Assembly: GCA_027924585.1 (NCBI GenBank)
Contig: BSBM01000753.1
Span: 24,680,001 to 24,744,000, forward strand
From: Larix kaempferi
Lineage: Eukaryota > Streptophyta > Pinopsida > Pinales > Pinaceae
Reading direction: 5' to 3'
Length of the DNA stretch: 64,000 nucleotides
A program made the translations under genes and the position numbers. Positions 35,901 through 46,603 of the stretch are shown in pieces. A model generated the notes under the pieces. That model was not told the DNA's origin. It did no database searches and saw nothing but the letters and a program-made list of their open reading frames with translations. Within the stretch, counting starts at the first letter, position 1; each line of letters starts with the position of its first letter.

Positions 35901-36705
35901 ACAATATTTGTTGGATCGACTAACAACCCCTGCTTGCACACAATGTGACCCAGTAGAATGGCAAACGGTGTACAAAAGATGCACTTCTTCAAGTTCATCA
36001 ATATCTGATGTTGTCGACAGCATTCTAGCATCAATCCCAGGTTTTCTAGATGATCGTGGATCAAACCATAGACTGTCCAGTCATCCATGTATACCTGCAA
36101 AAACTCCTGAATGAAATCTTTGAATGCAGCAATGACTACCCGCGAGAATATCACAGGTGCATTCTTCACCCCAAACGGCATCAATGTGTACTAAAAACAG
36201 CCCCATTTTGTCAAAAAGTCATCTTGTGGTGGTCCTCCTTCGCGATGCGGATATGATGATAACCCGAGAACCCGTCCGTGAAAGAATACATCTCATGGCC
36301 ACCCACACCTTCAAGTACCTCATCACTAAACGGGGTCAAAAAGGGATCATGCAAGCAGGCATCATTCAACTTCCGCAAATCGACACAAATGTGCACTTCG
36401 CCAATTTTCTTGTCCTGTACCACCATAGGACTAATCCATTCTGACTCCTCAACTGGTTCAATAATACCAGCATCCAACATGCAATCAAGTTCTACCTTGA
36501 CCCTCTCCTTATGGTGTGTATTCAGTCGGTATGGTCGCTGCTTGATTGGTTTAGCATCTAGTTTCAAGGGGATCTTCATCTCCCCTAAGTCACCCAAAAT
36601 ACGTTTCATCTCATAAAACTTCGTAGGAAATAGGTCTTGGAATTCATGCAGCAAGTCAGTGACATTTCCCATCATCTCATCATCCCAATAGTCCCCAACA
36701 TTCAC
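35900..36705 (-). pseudogene. Element T reverse transcriptase, frameshifted
   Basis: 36705-36211 (164 codons) gives the entry (PIKQRPYRLNTHHKERVKVE, then ESEWISPMVVQDKKIGEVHI) and the first catalytic Asp in YSFTDGFSGYHHIRI. A one-base change in a T-run near 36200 shifts the frame, and a TAG replaces Gln before YTLMPFGVKNAP. The second open part from 36184 has the palm motif LQVYMDDWTVYGLIHDH with both Asp residues. The thumb and connection follow (MLGHTGYYCKFIRGYAV). YMDD, where most plant gypsy elements have YLDD or FLDD, is seen in Athila/Tat-like lineages. Confidence 0.87.
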
Positions 36706-36849
36706 GAACTTTGGACTGTCCTATGTTCCACTGTTGACCTTATGGAGCTTCAGCGGGTGACTGATCGGATCACTTGGCACATCAGGTGCTACAACATCGC
36801 GACTCTCTTCAGACTCCGGAATATTGACATTCCACAGATTGTCACCATC

Positions 36850-37340
36850 CTATGGCCCATTAGTGATATTGTAACATTCCATGATGGATTTCATTTCGAA
36901 TTGCATATGCGGATTCACAGGATATGCCACTCGAACAACTTTAAGAACCACATCGCGAATGAGCTGCAGAGCATTGTGGGCATCCGGGTTGGGATATGCG
37001 AAACTGAATGTATGAGTAAAACAAACTGTCAACTCGAACCAAGTAGTGATTTCTCCTCGTAATTCAGCTGCAGTATACCATGATCGCGGCATTTCATCCA
37101 AAGTATGGATAAATGCATGGACCCACTCATCTTTTGGTCGCGATGTCCATAATGTATGGCACTCCGTCAAATGACTTCCAGGGTTATTCCGACCATCATA
37201 TTTCCCTGTGTGTTAAACCTCGGTATCGTCGAACTAAACCATCATCAATCTCCTGCATTGCGACCATTTGTTGATTGATTTCTTATGTTTCTCCCACCAG
37301 TGTGCTGGAGCAGCCTTCAATGCTTCATCCAATGCTAGCA
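36850..37340 (-). pseudogene. Element T gag-like domain between protease and RT
   Basis: An open stretch at 37170-36850 (106 codons) in the same frame as gag, protease and RT. SRPKDEWVHAFIHTLDEMPR and SWYTAAELRGEITTWFELTV have the W-x-x-x-F-x-x-L-x-x-x-P-x-x-W pattern of Retrotrans_gag capsid domains. Just upstream is PAHWWEKHKK. A capsid-type domain behind the protease is an odd order, since gag proper is at 38460-40302. It may be an inherited module of this lineage. Confidence 0.6.
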
Positions 37341-37344
37341 GTCG

Positions 37345-38088
37345 CTATGGTTCTGAAACTCTTTCCTCGAACTCGGTCAGAAATTTAGACAAGCCAGGAA
37401 GCCCCTCGTATACTGTTAGTGTAACCGTTTCAGTTGCAACGCGGCATAACGGATGCGTGATTAGCCCACACTTGCGGAGCGACACCTCATGCAAGCGATT
37501 TTGCCAATGTTCTAGCGCGTTCTCGGAGTCGGAAGACGCAGAGCTGTCACTGTGCCATCCAAGCTCACCATTGGCAGTCGGATGAATATAATCCTCAGAA
37601 ATATTGAATGCATGGTCCCATTCACGGGGATCTTCGTCCTTCACTGGTTCAATGTATCTACATCCTTCAGTTGGATCCAACAAGGCTATAACTCTGATAT
37701 CACAGTTTTCAAAAGTCATCATCCACCGCTTGAAGTTGATTACCACTCCACTGTCATTAGCCCATACGATCCCCAACAACGCAAGATAAGAGCTCCCGCC
37801 TTTAACTACTTCGATGAAATCAAAGTCAGCATACATCTTCATTCCCTCAATGTCCACCACCAGGCGTGGGACTCTCCCAATTGGTGTCACCTTGGCATGA
37901 TTAGCTAGCCGGAGCTGTACAGGAGACCAGCTCAATGGGGGGCTCCCCATTTTCTGCAAGGCCTGCTTGGTTAAGATGTTGGCATCCGAACCAAGATCCA
38001 GGATAACCGAATCAACATCATAGTCCCCAATTTGTATGTTCATGCGAATCTCCTTACTGGTCTTTCGTCGCTGTAAGGATTTTACCAC
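37345..38088 (-). pseudogene. Element T protease domain, long open frame
   Basis: 247 codons open. NIQIGDYDVDSVILDLGSDA, then NILTKQALQKMG, is a retropepsin active site in which Ser of D-S-G reads Leu. YLALLGIVWANDSGVVINF is the family's second conserved block. An acidic linker follows (HSDSSASSDSENALEHWQNR). It belongs to the RVP group of plant gypsy elements. Apart from the altered triad this is the least damaged part of the element. Confidence 0.8.
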
Positions 38089-38459
38089 GGACTCCTGCCA
38101 TCCCCTAGCTGGTCACTGCAACAATCCCTCGATCTCCGCAAGAGCAGCCAATAATAAACAACTCTCTAAAAATTTATGCAAGTTTCCAGATGGTGCTGAT
38201 GGACCTGCCTCTGAAGTAGCATCAAAGACAGGGGGCATGTCGAAAATAATAGCCTTACAACGATCTTGGTCCATCGCACGACGCGCCTGAAAGAATGCAT
38301 CACACTCGGACTCAATGTCAAATGACACCTTCTTCTTCCCTACCAAACGAATGAGCAGTTGTGATCTATCCCCTCTTGTTGCTGCACCACCCCGAGTGAT
38401 AACTGCGATAGTCGCATCTTGTGGCCTTGGCTCTGCAAAAATTGTTACAACACTCACAC

Positions 38460-40302
38460 CCTAGTTCTGGTTCAGTGGTGGATTCCCTGGTTGGTTCACA
38501 TTAGAATTCTGTTTTGGGCATTGTTTCTAGTTCTGCGCTGGTTGTTGCACTTGCTTCTGTACCGGCTGCTGCACTTGATTCTGATTCTACAATTGTGGAA
38601 CATTTCCTGCCTGCCATCACGCAATCAACTGTGGGCAGTTCTCCACTGTGTGATCTGTAACAAAGCAAAATGTATACTACGTCTGCAATAGTGGTAAATC
38701 TCACTAATAGTGTCCCCATACTGCACAGTGATAGCACTGAACAAGTCCATGACCTCCTCATCCTCCCCTATGACCAAAGCCTCCCCCTCATCCACCCCGG
38801 AATTCGCCCTGCTGCTAGTACTGTGTTTGATTGAGCTTCTGCTACATGGGATTTGGTTGCATGCCTTGCCCTTGTTGCACATACTGCGGTTGTTGAATGT
38901 ATTGCGGTTGCTGTGGATCCATTTGCATCGAAGCATATTGCGGCATAAATTGTTGTTGTTGTTGTTGCGGTACAAACTGCACCTGCGGTTGAGGTAGCAG
39001 CTGGACTACCTATGGTTGTGGTTGCGGTTGTTGTACGGCATGTTGGTCGTCCTTCACATAGAATGCATCATATGTTTTCTCATGAAGCAACCCATATGCA
39101 CAACAATATTTGTCTTCATATCCCACCGATTTGCAGAATGTACAATACAGATTCATCGATTTGGTGACCATCTTCTTCATGTATTGGAATTACTCATGGC
39201 GGTGCCCATATACCCGATAAATGCGACACCACGACATGCCACCACCATTCAATGGGTTTGGTGCCCCTGAAACCAAATAATTGCAGAAGTCAGAGCAATT
39301 TTCCTTAGTGGGTCCTTATCCTCGACATCGCATACACCATACTTCTTCGCACTACTCCTTTCCCTTCTTAATATCTTGCAACTGTGTGGTCAAGTTAGCT
39401 AGTTGTGTGTGAATCTGCGACATCCCAGGTGTGTTTTCACCAATTGGTGATGCTTCCTACCGCATTGCAATCTCTAGAGCTTCGCTAGTCGTTGTAATGT
39501 TCTGTTGCATTAGCGGTAGTCGAATGTGCGAGAGCAGTGCCATGATGAACCATTCTTTGTGTTGGACAGTGCTCATATCAAAACTAACCCTCGCCATCAA
39601 TGTCTTAAATCGTTGTTCAAAGTCCCACACCTTTTCATTGGGATACTGCTTGATCTCTTTTAGTTCTGTAATGTACTATGCTTCAGACTTGGTTTTTTTG
39701 AATTCTGCAATCAATCCATTCCTGATATCATCTAGCGTCTTCTCTAGAACTCTTGTAGGGACTAGAACAAACTTCATAAACCAGTCTAATGCGCGACCTC
39801 GTAGAGTTGTCGCTAACTGTCCTTTCTTAGCATTGTCATCAATGATCTGCTTTACGGTCCATACTGCTTCACATAGAAACCAGTACTGCGTAGGGTTATC
39901 TGTTCCATTTCCATGGAACAACGGTAACTTAGCATCCTCACCCACCATCCTAGGCTTCCTTCCTCTAGTCACTGAGCTATTAGTAACTAACTTCCGTTGA
40001 CTTGATGAACATGGTGGTGTTGTAATTGTATTTCTTATTGGTTGATAGATAGTGAGCGGAGGTGTCGGTATGCTGCCACTAGGGTTTGGTCCTGCCTCTA
40101 TCCTGGGCGTAGCCTCGTTGTCCTTGTTCAGACTATGAGGTCGCTTCATCCCATGAGGTATTCCTTCGTATCCTTGTGGTTCGATTGCAGCATGACCTTC
40201 CCCTGTCCTCTTCCTCTTTTCCTATCGAAACATTGGTCCTTCCCTTATAATACCACTCTCTTCCTCGGCTTCACTCACAGTTTCATCATGACCTGCACCC
40301 AT
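38460..40302 (-). pseudogene. Element T gag with Gln-rich tract and zinc knuckles
   Basis: It starts at ATG 40302. The downstream ATG at 40149 is in frame, so the longer start is preferred; one TAG lies between. The capsid core spans about 39950-39680 (AKLPLFHGNGTDNPTQYWFL, then TTLRGRALDWFMKFVLVPTR). Then come a cysteine knuckle (YCTFCKSVGYEDKYCCAY, about 39150), a Gln/Pro-rich stretch at 39010-38830, a second knuckle (CYHCAVWGHY, about 38740) and a third Cys/His block (CYRSHSGELPTVDC, about 38670). The frame continues towards protease through 38457-38113. The product would be the particle protein. Confidence 0.8.
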
Positions 40303-40372
40303 CTACCCCTTATCATTCCATGTACCGCACCCCTACTGTTGTGATACCCTCGTCCTCCACCCACCAAGCCTT

Positions 40373-40855
40373 TTATTGATCCAAATGCATCTTCAATATA
40401 CCCTTCTCACAAATAAGCATCTTAATGGACAGTTGGAGTGATAGCAGAAACCTTCCCCGGGGTCCACGGAAGAAATATATTTCATCTTCAATATAATATT
40501 TTTTCGTATCAACCGCAAATTCAGTGATATAACCTTCCAATATGCTATCGAGCCACACTTCGACAGCCCGCAATGCCTTGTTGTCGACTTCCTACAGCTC
40601 CTGGATCAGCTCTGGGGTCCGGGTCGTAGGTTCACTGCCTTGGAAGTTCCTCTTCTGAAAGGTCTACTTTGCTAACCACTCGAACAAGATGACTGGGATT
40701 TCGCAGAAAATGTATTCGTGCGGACTGTCGTGAATATATCTTCCCACCCACCGATCTACTGTCATTCGAGTTTTCCAACTTTCTTCTTCAGCAAATTCCT
40801 GCAACTTCTGATCAAACTAGTTTTGTATCTCCGGTTGCATCAGATGCCACAACAT
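40373..40855 (-). pseudogene. Element T small frame upstream of gag
   Basis: 161 codons from ATG 40855 to a stop at 40373, with three in-frame stops (two are TAG at likely Gln codons). Text includes ESWKTRMTVDRWVGRYIHDS and EGYITEFAVDTKKYYIEDEI. It is in a different frame from gag and ends about 70 bases before it. Upstream frames are known in Ogre-type Tat elements, but I cannot align this one to them from memory. No recognised domain. Confidence 0.5.
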
Positions 40856-40869
40856 GTCCTCCTTTCACT

Positions 40870-40898
40870 TCGCACACAGTCCCGACAACAGAAGCAGT
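40870..40898 (-). other. Element T probable primer-binding site, decayed
   Basis: On the minus strand the bases after the LTR read TGCTTCTGTTGTCGGGACTG. It resembles the Asp-tRNA primer site (TGGCGCCGTTGCCGGGGA) with several C-to-T changes and a gap. Weak, but at the right place. Confidence 0.35.
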
Positions 40899-41685
40899 TG
40901 TTGACTCAAACCCGATCGACAGGGGTTCCACTCACTGTCAACACGTCGACCATCGTGATCTCCCTGAGCACCGGCCCGGACAGGTTTTACCCCATCCAGC
41001 AACACCTGCGGAGCAGATGAGGTCTCACCTGAGATGTTCAAGGGAGAATTGATGGAACCATGTTTTCTCCGAATGAAGGAGGATGTTTGCGGCTCAATTG
41101 CACAACTTGTTGCAACATTTCAGAAATAGATCTATGTATTTAAATTCAACATCAATCATATTCATAGCATCATTCAGTAGAAACATTCATGATTGCAACA
41201 AATATAATAGTACAACATTAATTGCAGCAAGAAAACATATCATCATTCATATATCGCAACATGCATTACCACAAAAGATACATAGGGATTCTGCAAAACA
41301 GCTCTGTCATATCATATTAACTCCGCAAAAACCTAGATACAACGTCTTCACAAAATATAGATCTTGCAGATATCTCTTGATCTCAGATACACAACCAAAA
41401 AACCGCCTAATCCCAGATGCCTCAACACATACAACTCTTTGACTATATATAGGCTTCCGCCTTTACATTGCTTGTCCACTTACTAACAACTTCCTAACCG
41501 ACACTTTGATCAAATGACCCAAAATCTAATTGACATGGTCCAAATGACCCAAAAACCCGCATACCGCGGTACAATTGACCCAAAAATACAAAAAATTATA
41601 TCAGTTGTGCTCATCTTTCCGCCTTCCGCGGTATCGCAGCACTTTCGGTGCTGCGATAATGACCCATCCTAACCGCCTGCCAACA
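40899..41685 (-). repeat. Element T 5' LTR
   Basis: 787 bp, TGTTGACTCAAACCCGATC to GCCTGCCAACA, collinear with 29801-30586. It has the same three spaced CAAATGACCCAAAA motifs near 41512-41590. Confidence 0.9.
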
Positions 41686-41782
41686 GAACCTTATCCTGAG
41701 GGATTTCTCTGTTCCTGAGAAATTTTGTCTTCTTGCCTACAATGGAAACAAGCTCTACTGGAAAGTCTCGTTTCACCTCCAC
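41686..41782 (-). pseudogene. A2 chromodomain, proximal part
   Basis: From the splice acceptor at 41782 the minus strand reads VEVKRDFPVELVSIVGKKTK, then FLRNREIPQDKV up to the T insertion. The rest is at 29716-29795. The two halves join in frame with a His codon across the target site, so the exon was intact when T arrived. Confidence 0.78.
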
Positions 41783-41968
41783 CTAATCATATCAAATATA
41801 TATTCAAAACATAATCGGCATCATGCATACCTGTCGACATGAAATCATATATATACCAACATGCTAACAAGGATCATATGTCAATATCCAAATAATCTAA
41901 GCAAAAATATATCATATCATATGCATCGTCATCTAATGTAAAACAAAATCATCTACTCTACAATTTAC
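41783..41968 (-). other. Intron-like sequence in A2 pol, 186 bp
   Basis: The minus strand has GATATAG|GTAAATTG at the 5' side and ATGATTAG|GTGGAG at the 3' side, the same position and length as in A1 (14839-15024). The A2 donor G|GTAAAT with the A1 reading CAA suggests an ancestral CAG|GTAAAT donor. An in-frame TAG occurs early in the block. Confidence 0.7.
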
Positions 41969-43174
41969 CTATATCATATTCCAGTCAATTTATATGCCTA
42001 GGATCATGCATGTACTTTTTTAACAAAGAGACATGAAACACATTGTGCACTTTTATGCTAGGAGGCAAAGCTAGTTCATAAGCATCTGGTCCTATCTTTC
42101 CAAAATCTCAAAGGGACCGCAATATCTAACTGCAAGTTTAGAACAATTCCCCAAGTTTAAAGTACTCTTTTTTTTTGTTTCACTTTCAAAAACACATGAT
42201 CCCCAACCTGAAAATTTATGTCAATCCTATTTTGATCTCCATAAATTTTATGTCTATTCTATGTTGTTTTCAAATTTTGTTTACTCCTAACCATCTAATC
42301 TTGCATTTCCTTTAATAATTATGGCCCAATGATAACAATGTATGTTGGATTGTCCCACCTAATAGGTTTGTTGAATTTTCTTCCATACATTGCTTCAAAA
42401 AGACTTACTTTCAAAAAAGAGTGATAACCATTGTTATAAGAAAATTCCACAATATGCAAATAATTATCCTATTTAGTAGGATGATCGATTAAATACATTC
42501 TTGTGATGTCTTCAGTAACCTGATTAACCCTTTCTATCTATCCATTTTTCTGAGGATGATGTGAAGTAATCATATTCAAATTTGTTCCAAAACCTTTAAA
42601 CAAACCTTTCCAAAAATGACCTATGAATTTTGAATCCCTATCTGACACAATTGCTTTTGGAATACCATGCAATCTAGCTACCTCTTTCATATAAATAGCA
42701 ACTGATTTCAATTGCTTTGTGTGTAGTATTAATTGGTATAAAGTGAGTTGATTTAGTTAATTTGTCTACCACTAGCATAATAACATCATGTTGTGACCTT
42801 GTCTTAGGTAATTTCGTGATAAAATCCATAGTGACTACATCCCATTTCCACTATGGTATCTAAAAAGGTTTTAACAAACCTGTAGGGTGTCTATGTTCAA
42901 ATTTTACTTTCTAACATTCTAAGCATCTAGCTATGTAACTTGCAATTTCCTTTTTCATTCCTCGCCAGTAATAACCCTTCTTAATTGTCTCTACTGTCTT
43001 TTCATAACCATAGTGACCTACATACGGTACGACTTGCATTTTTTTAAAAACCAATTTCTTTACATTTTCTGAGCTAGGAATGTAGACCATGTTCGTATAC
43101 TTAAGTAATACATCTTCCAGTTTATAGTGTTCAAACTTATGTTTTGTTTCCTATTGCTACAAACCTGCTTTTAC
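41969..43174 (-). pseudogene. A2 integrase, broken
   Basis: Collinear with the A1 integrase but with more frame changes. KFEHRHPTGLL lies around 42900 and the catalytic core is at about 42860-42350. The tail LLKKYMHDPRHI keeps the correct number of A's in the run that is shifted in A1, but gains a base in ATAAATTG further on. Each copy is therefore broken at different points. Confidence 0.75.
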
Positions 43175-44640
43175 CTATTGAAAGAATTCATCTGTACCAT
43201 TTGCCTCTTTTATTCTATCCTTTAAATATGAAATGCTAGTACTGATAGCTACGTGCATCACATGCATTTTTCTACTGAGTGCATTGACCACTTTATTTTC
43301 TTTTCCTTTTATATGTTTAATGTAAAAATCGTATTCACATAGTAGTTCCATCCATCTTCTTTGTCTTGCATTTAGATTAGTTTGTTCAAACAAGTATTAG
43401 TCCATGGTGATCAGTTCTTAATTCAAATTTATTTCCCATTAAGTAGTGTCTCCATATCCTTAAAGCATGTACTAATCCTGCTAATTCCATGTCATGTGTA
43501 CCATAATTTTTTTCATGTTCCTTTAAATTCCTAGACTCATAACAAATAACTTGTCCATTCTGAGTTAACACACCACCTATACCGTGCTGACATGCATCTA
43601 TACATACCACAAAATTTTCATCTCGATTCGCAATTTTCAAAACCGGTGAACTAGTAAGCATCTCTTTAAGCTTCTAAAACCTTGTTTCACATGTAGATGT
43701 CCAATCAAGCTTTATATCTTTATTTTGAAAAGAAGTTATCGGATGTGCAATCTTTGAAAATCCTTCTATAAACCTATGATAGTAACCTGCTAATCCCATA
43801 AAATATCTAACCTCTGACGCATTCTTAGGTGTTTGCCAATTCATAATTGCTTCTATATTTTTGGGATCAACTGAGATTCCCTCTTCTGATACAATGCATC
43901 CTAAGTAGTGAATATTGTTCTGATAAAAAGAGCACTTACTTAACTTAGCAGAAAGTTGATTCTCTTTGAGTACCTGCATTACTAGTCTCAAGTGTCCTTC
44001 ATGTTCTTTCTTTGTCTCAGAGTAAACTAGTATGTCATCCAAGAAAACAATCACAAACTTTTCCAAATATTTTCAAAAAATCCCATTCATCAAGAACATA
44101 AAGGTCGCTGGTGCATTTGTCAAACCAAATGGAACAACTGTAAACTCATGGTGACCATATCTTATTCTAAAAGTTGTCTTACTGATGTCCTCTTCCTTAA
44201 TTTTGACATGATGATAACCCGAGCTAAGATCTATCTTTGAAAACATTGTGGAACCCCTTAACTGATCAAATACCTCATCAATTTTCGGTAAAGGATACTT
44301 TTTCTTGATATCTTATTTATTTAACTGCCTGTAATCTATGCAAAGTATCAAGGTACCATCTTTCTTTCTTACAAACAAAATCGGTGCTCCCCAAGGTGAT
44401 ACACTAGGTTTGATATAATCCTTCTTTAATCATTCCTCTGACGACATCTGTAACTCTTTCAACTCAGGTGTACTCATCCTATAAGGGACTTTAGATGAAG
44501 GAACCGTACCAGGCACTAGATCAATAGTAAAGTCTATATCTCTTCTGATGCATTACAATATCTCTTGAAATACATCTGCAAATTCCTGTAATACTGGGTA
44601 TTCATGTAACTAGGGTTCATTTTCCTTAGATTATTCTATG
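43175..44640 (-). pseudogene. A2 reverse transcriptase and RNase H, broken
   Basis: Better preserved than in A1. [20 protein letters not shown] and [20 protein letters not shown] lie at about 44250-44110. 44066-43674 is open for 130 codons with [20 protein letters not shown] (both catalytic Asp) and EVRYFMGLAGYYHRFIEGFS. RNase H is at 43661-43386 (FVVCIDACQHGIGGVLTQNG, YGTHDMELAGLVHAL, ELRTDHHGL) and 43393-43175 (tether WMELLCEYDFYIKHIKGKEN). The frame breaks at about 43670 and 43390. Confidence 0.85.
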
Positions 44641-44689
44641 TGAGCTGCATAAATCTAACACCCTTTTCTAAAACACTCCTTTAACTGTA

Positions 44690-45060
44690 AGGCTGTGAGT
44701 TGTATTCCTTTAATTGTTACTATGTTTCTTTCCTTATCTAGACATGTGTAAGTCATATTGTAACAATCCAAGATAGCTCGGTGTGTAGTTAACTAGTCCA
44801 TACTAGTTAAAACATTATAATAGCCTAAGGGGATAACATTCAAATATTCTAAAGTCTTTAATCCATTCATTTCCAAAGGACATTGTCTTACTATTTCTGT
44901 GAATTTTGTTTTAGTTCCAGTTCCTAATTGTACATGGCGTGCTACCTCAAGGTTACTTTTCTTAAGAGAATAATTCAAAACTACACTAGGTGCAACATAA
45001 CTATCACTAGCTCCTGAATCCATTAAAATAGGTAGTTCTATTACCAATATTACGTGCCAC
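44690..45060 (-). pseudogene. A2 protease, active site kept
   Basis: 84 codons open at 45047-44793. ELPILMDSGASDSYVAPSVV keeps the catalytic Asp and DSG triad lost in A1. QCPLEMNGLKTLEYLNVIPL follows, but the conserved G-M-D-W end reads TSMD and a stop follows. Confidence 0.8.
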
Positions 45061-45150
45061 TTCTATCATGTGAGACTGATGATCTACTTGCCTACCTTCC
45101 AAACCTGCATAAATCATGTGAGTCTTACCAACATCACCTACTATTGCTTC

Positions 45151-46207
45151 TTAAATGTTGTGAATGGTGTCTTCTTTCTTATGTGGGAAATCCTTTGCAT
45201 AGTGATTCTCATTACAATTCCAACATCTAACAGGAGGTCTCTTATCTGAATTTGGATTCTTATGAAAATTTCCACTTCTGTTGATAGGATGCTTGGTTCC
45301 ATTCATTCTTTGGTATTGTTTAACACTCTTCTTATCTTTCAAGTTCTTATGTTCCTTATTCTTATCCAACTTATACAAATGTTTTTCTTTCCATATTACT
45401 TCTTTAAGGGTCTTGGGCATATCATACTGAATCTTATCCTTGTAAAAAGTTGGCAATCCACTTAGAAATATTCGAATCTTAACTTTATCATCTTTTATAT
45501 AGTCTACATAAGTTAACAATTAAAGAAATATCTTCTCATATGCATCCATAGTTAAATTTCCCAGCTTAAGTTCCAAGAATTCTTCCATCTTATTATCATA
45601 GTATTTCTATGAAAGGTATTCTTGTTGAAAATACTTTTTAAACTTTTTCCAAGTGATATTTTCTTCATCAATATATTTCATTTTAACCAAATGTTCCCAC
45701 CAAAGAGAGGCTCCTCCCTACAAATGATAGATAGTTATTCTTGCTTCCATGTTTGGTGAATAATTATGTAATTGGAAAAAAAAATGGAGCCCTACTAACC
45801 ATGTTTTTGCTTCTTCACCTTGTTTAAATTTTTACCATCAAAGGTTGGAGGTTTAATATTTATTTATTCTCCCATCAACTAATCATTTTCATACCTTCTC
45901 CTTCTACTATTACGGTTATCTAAAAACCTGTCTGGACTAATCTCAGGATTTCTAGCTCTTTTTCTCAAGGGAGGTGTACGGTAACTCTTTGGTGGAAAGT
46001 GCATCCTAGAGTAAGTTTTCATGCTTTTCCTTTCTTACTTGTCTTGGTTAGTCTTTAAGGATATTAGTTATTTCATTATATGTTCTTGAAGTTGATTTCT
46101 CCTTTCATTACATTTATTAAATGAGTCTTCCAATTCAAGGGATGAAATACTCCTCCTTCCTACATAGTCCTCTTCAAGGCCATAAGGGGTTATCTGTCTA
46201 TCTTTCA
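45151..46207 (-). pseudogene. A2 gag with CCHC zinc knuckle, broken
   Basis: It begins with MKDRQITPYGLEEDYVGRRS at 46207. The capsid part is broken by stops between about 46080 and 45530. 45519-45151 is open for 122 codons: VKIRIFLSGLPTFYKDKIQY, a Lys-rich spacer, and the knuckle CWNCNENHYAKDFPHKK, whose last Cys of CCHC reads Phe. Confidence 0.8.
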
Positions 46208-46590
46208 TCCTCAACTGTTTTTATTTGCAGAGTATTCTTGGGTTAAATTATTTATTGTGAGATGCAACGTGTTCATTCTAAGTTTTGTTAACATTCCATT
46301 ATCAAATGTCTTTGTTTTCTCAAATAATAATTAATTTTTTAGTTAAGAAGAAACAAAGGATACTATAGTAGTCTTCAATTTTTGAAATAAATAACTAAGC
46401 AAAAGACATAAAAGGATATAATTATTTTCAAACATATTCTAAAACTTCAAAATAACAAATAATTTTTTGTATTTCACAAATATAGAGACACTTTCATATT
46501 AACTTTCATATAGGCAAGATTTAACTATTTTTCAAACAAGCATATTTAAAGCGACCAATAGGCCCAAGAGCTCCAGTGTTGCAACTGCAG

Positions 46591-46601
46591 CTATGATACC
46601 A
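46591..46601 (-). other. A2 primer-binding site, one mutation
   Basis: CTATGATACCA (minus strand TGGTATCATAG) lies two bases before the LTR border at 46604, where TG has become TA. The leader to gag is 46208-46590, without coding signal. Confidence 0.75.
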
Positions 46602-46603
46602 CC

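Larger units (their letters stand above)
29801..41685 (-). mobile_element. Element T: 11.9-kb Athila/Tat-like gypsy element
   Basis: A minus-strand element with LTRs at 29801-30586 and 40899-41685 (TGTTG...CAACA ends), flanked by GAATC and GAACC, a 5-bp duplication with one mismatch. Order from the 5' side: small upstream frame, gag, protease, a second gag-like domain, RT with YMDD, RNase H, integrase, then a long additional frame before the polypurine tract. Gag through the first half of RT stays in one frame (40302-36211), with one frame change in a T-run at about 36200. No second RNase H was seen, so it is not a typical Tat. It is inserted in the A2 chromodomain exon. Confidence 0.88.

Noticed and set aside
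35492-36705. Integrated pararetrovirus (caulimovirid), suggested by the YMDD-type RT
   Set aside because: LTRs, integrase, polypurine tract and target duplication show an LTR retrotransposon; no movement-protein motif was seen.
38419-38997. Hydrophobic, Leu-rich open frames on the plus strand that look like membrane proteins
   Set aside because: They are the antisense of the Gln/Pro-rich part of element T gag; CAG and CAA codons read as Leu on the other strand.
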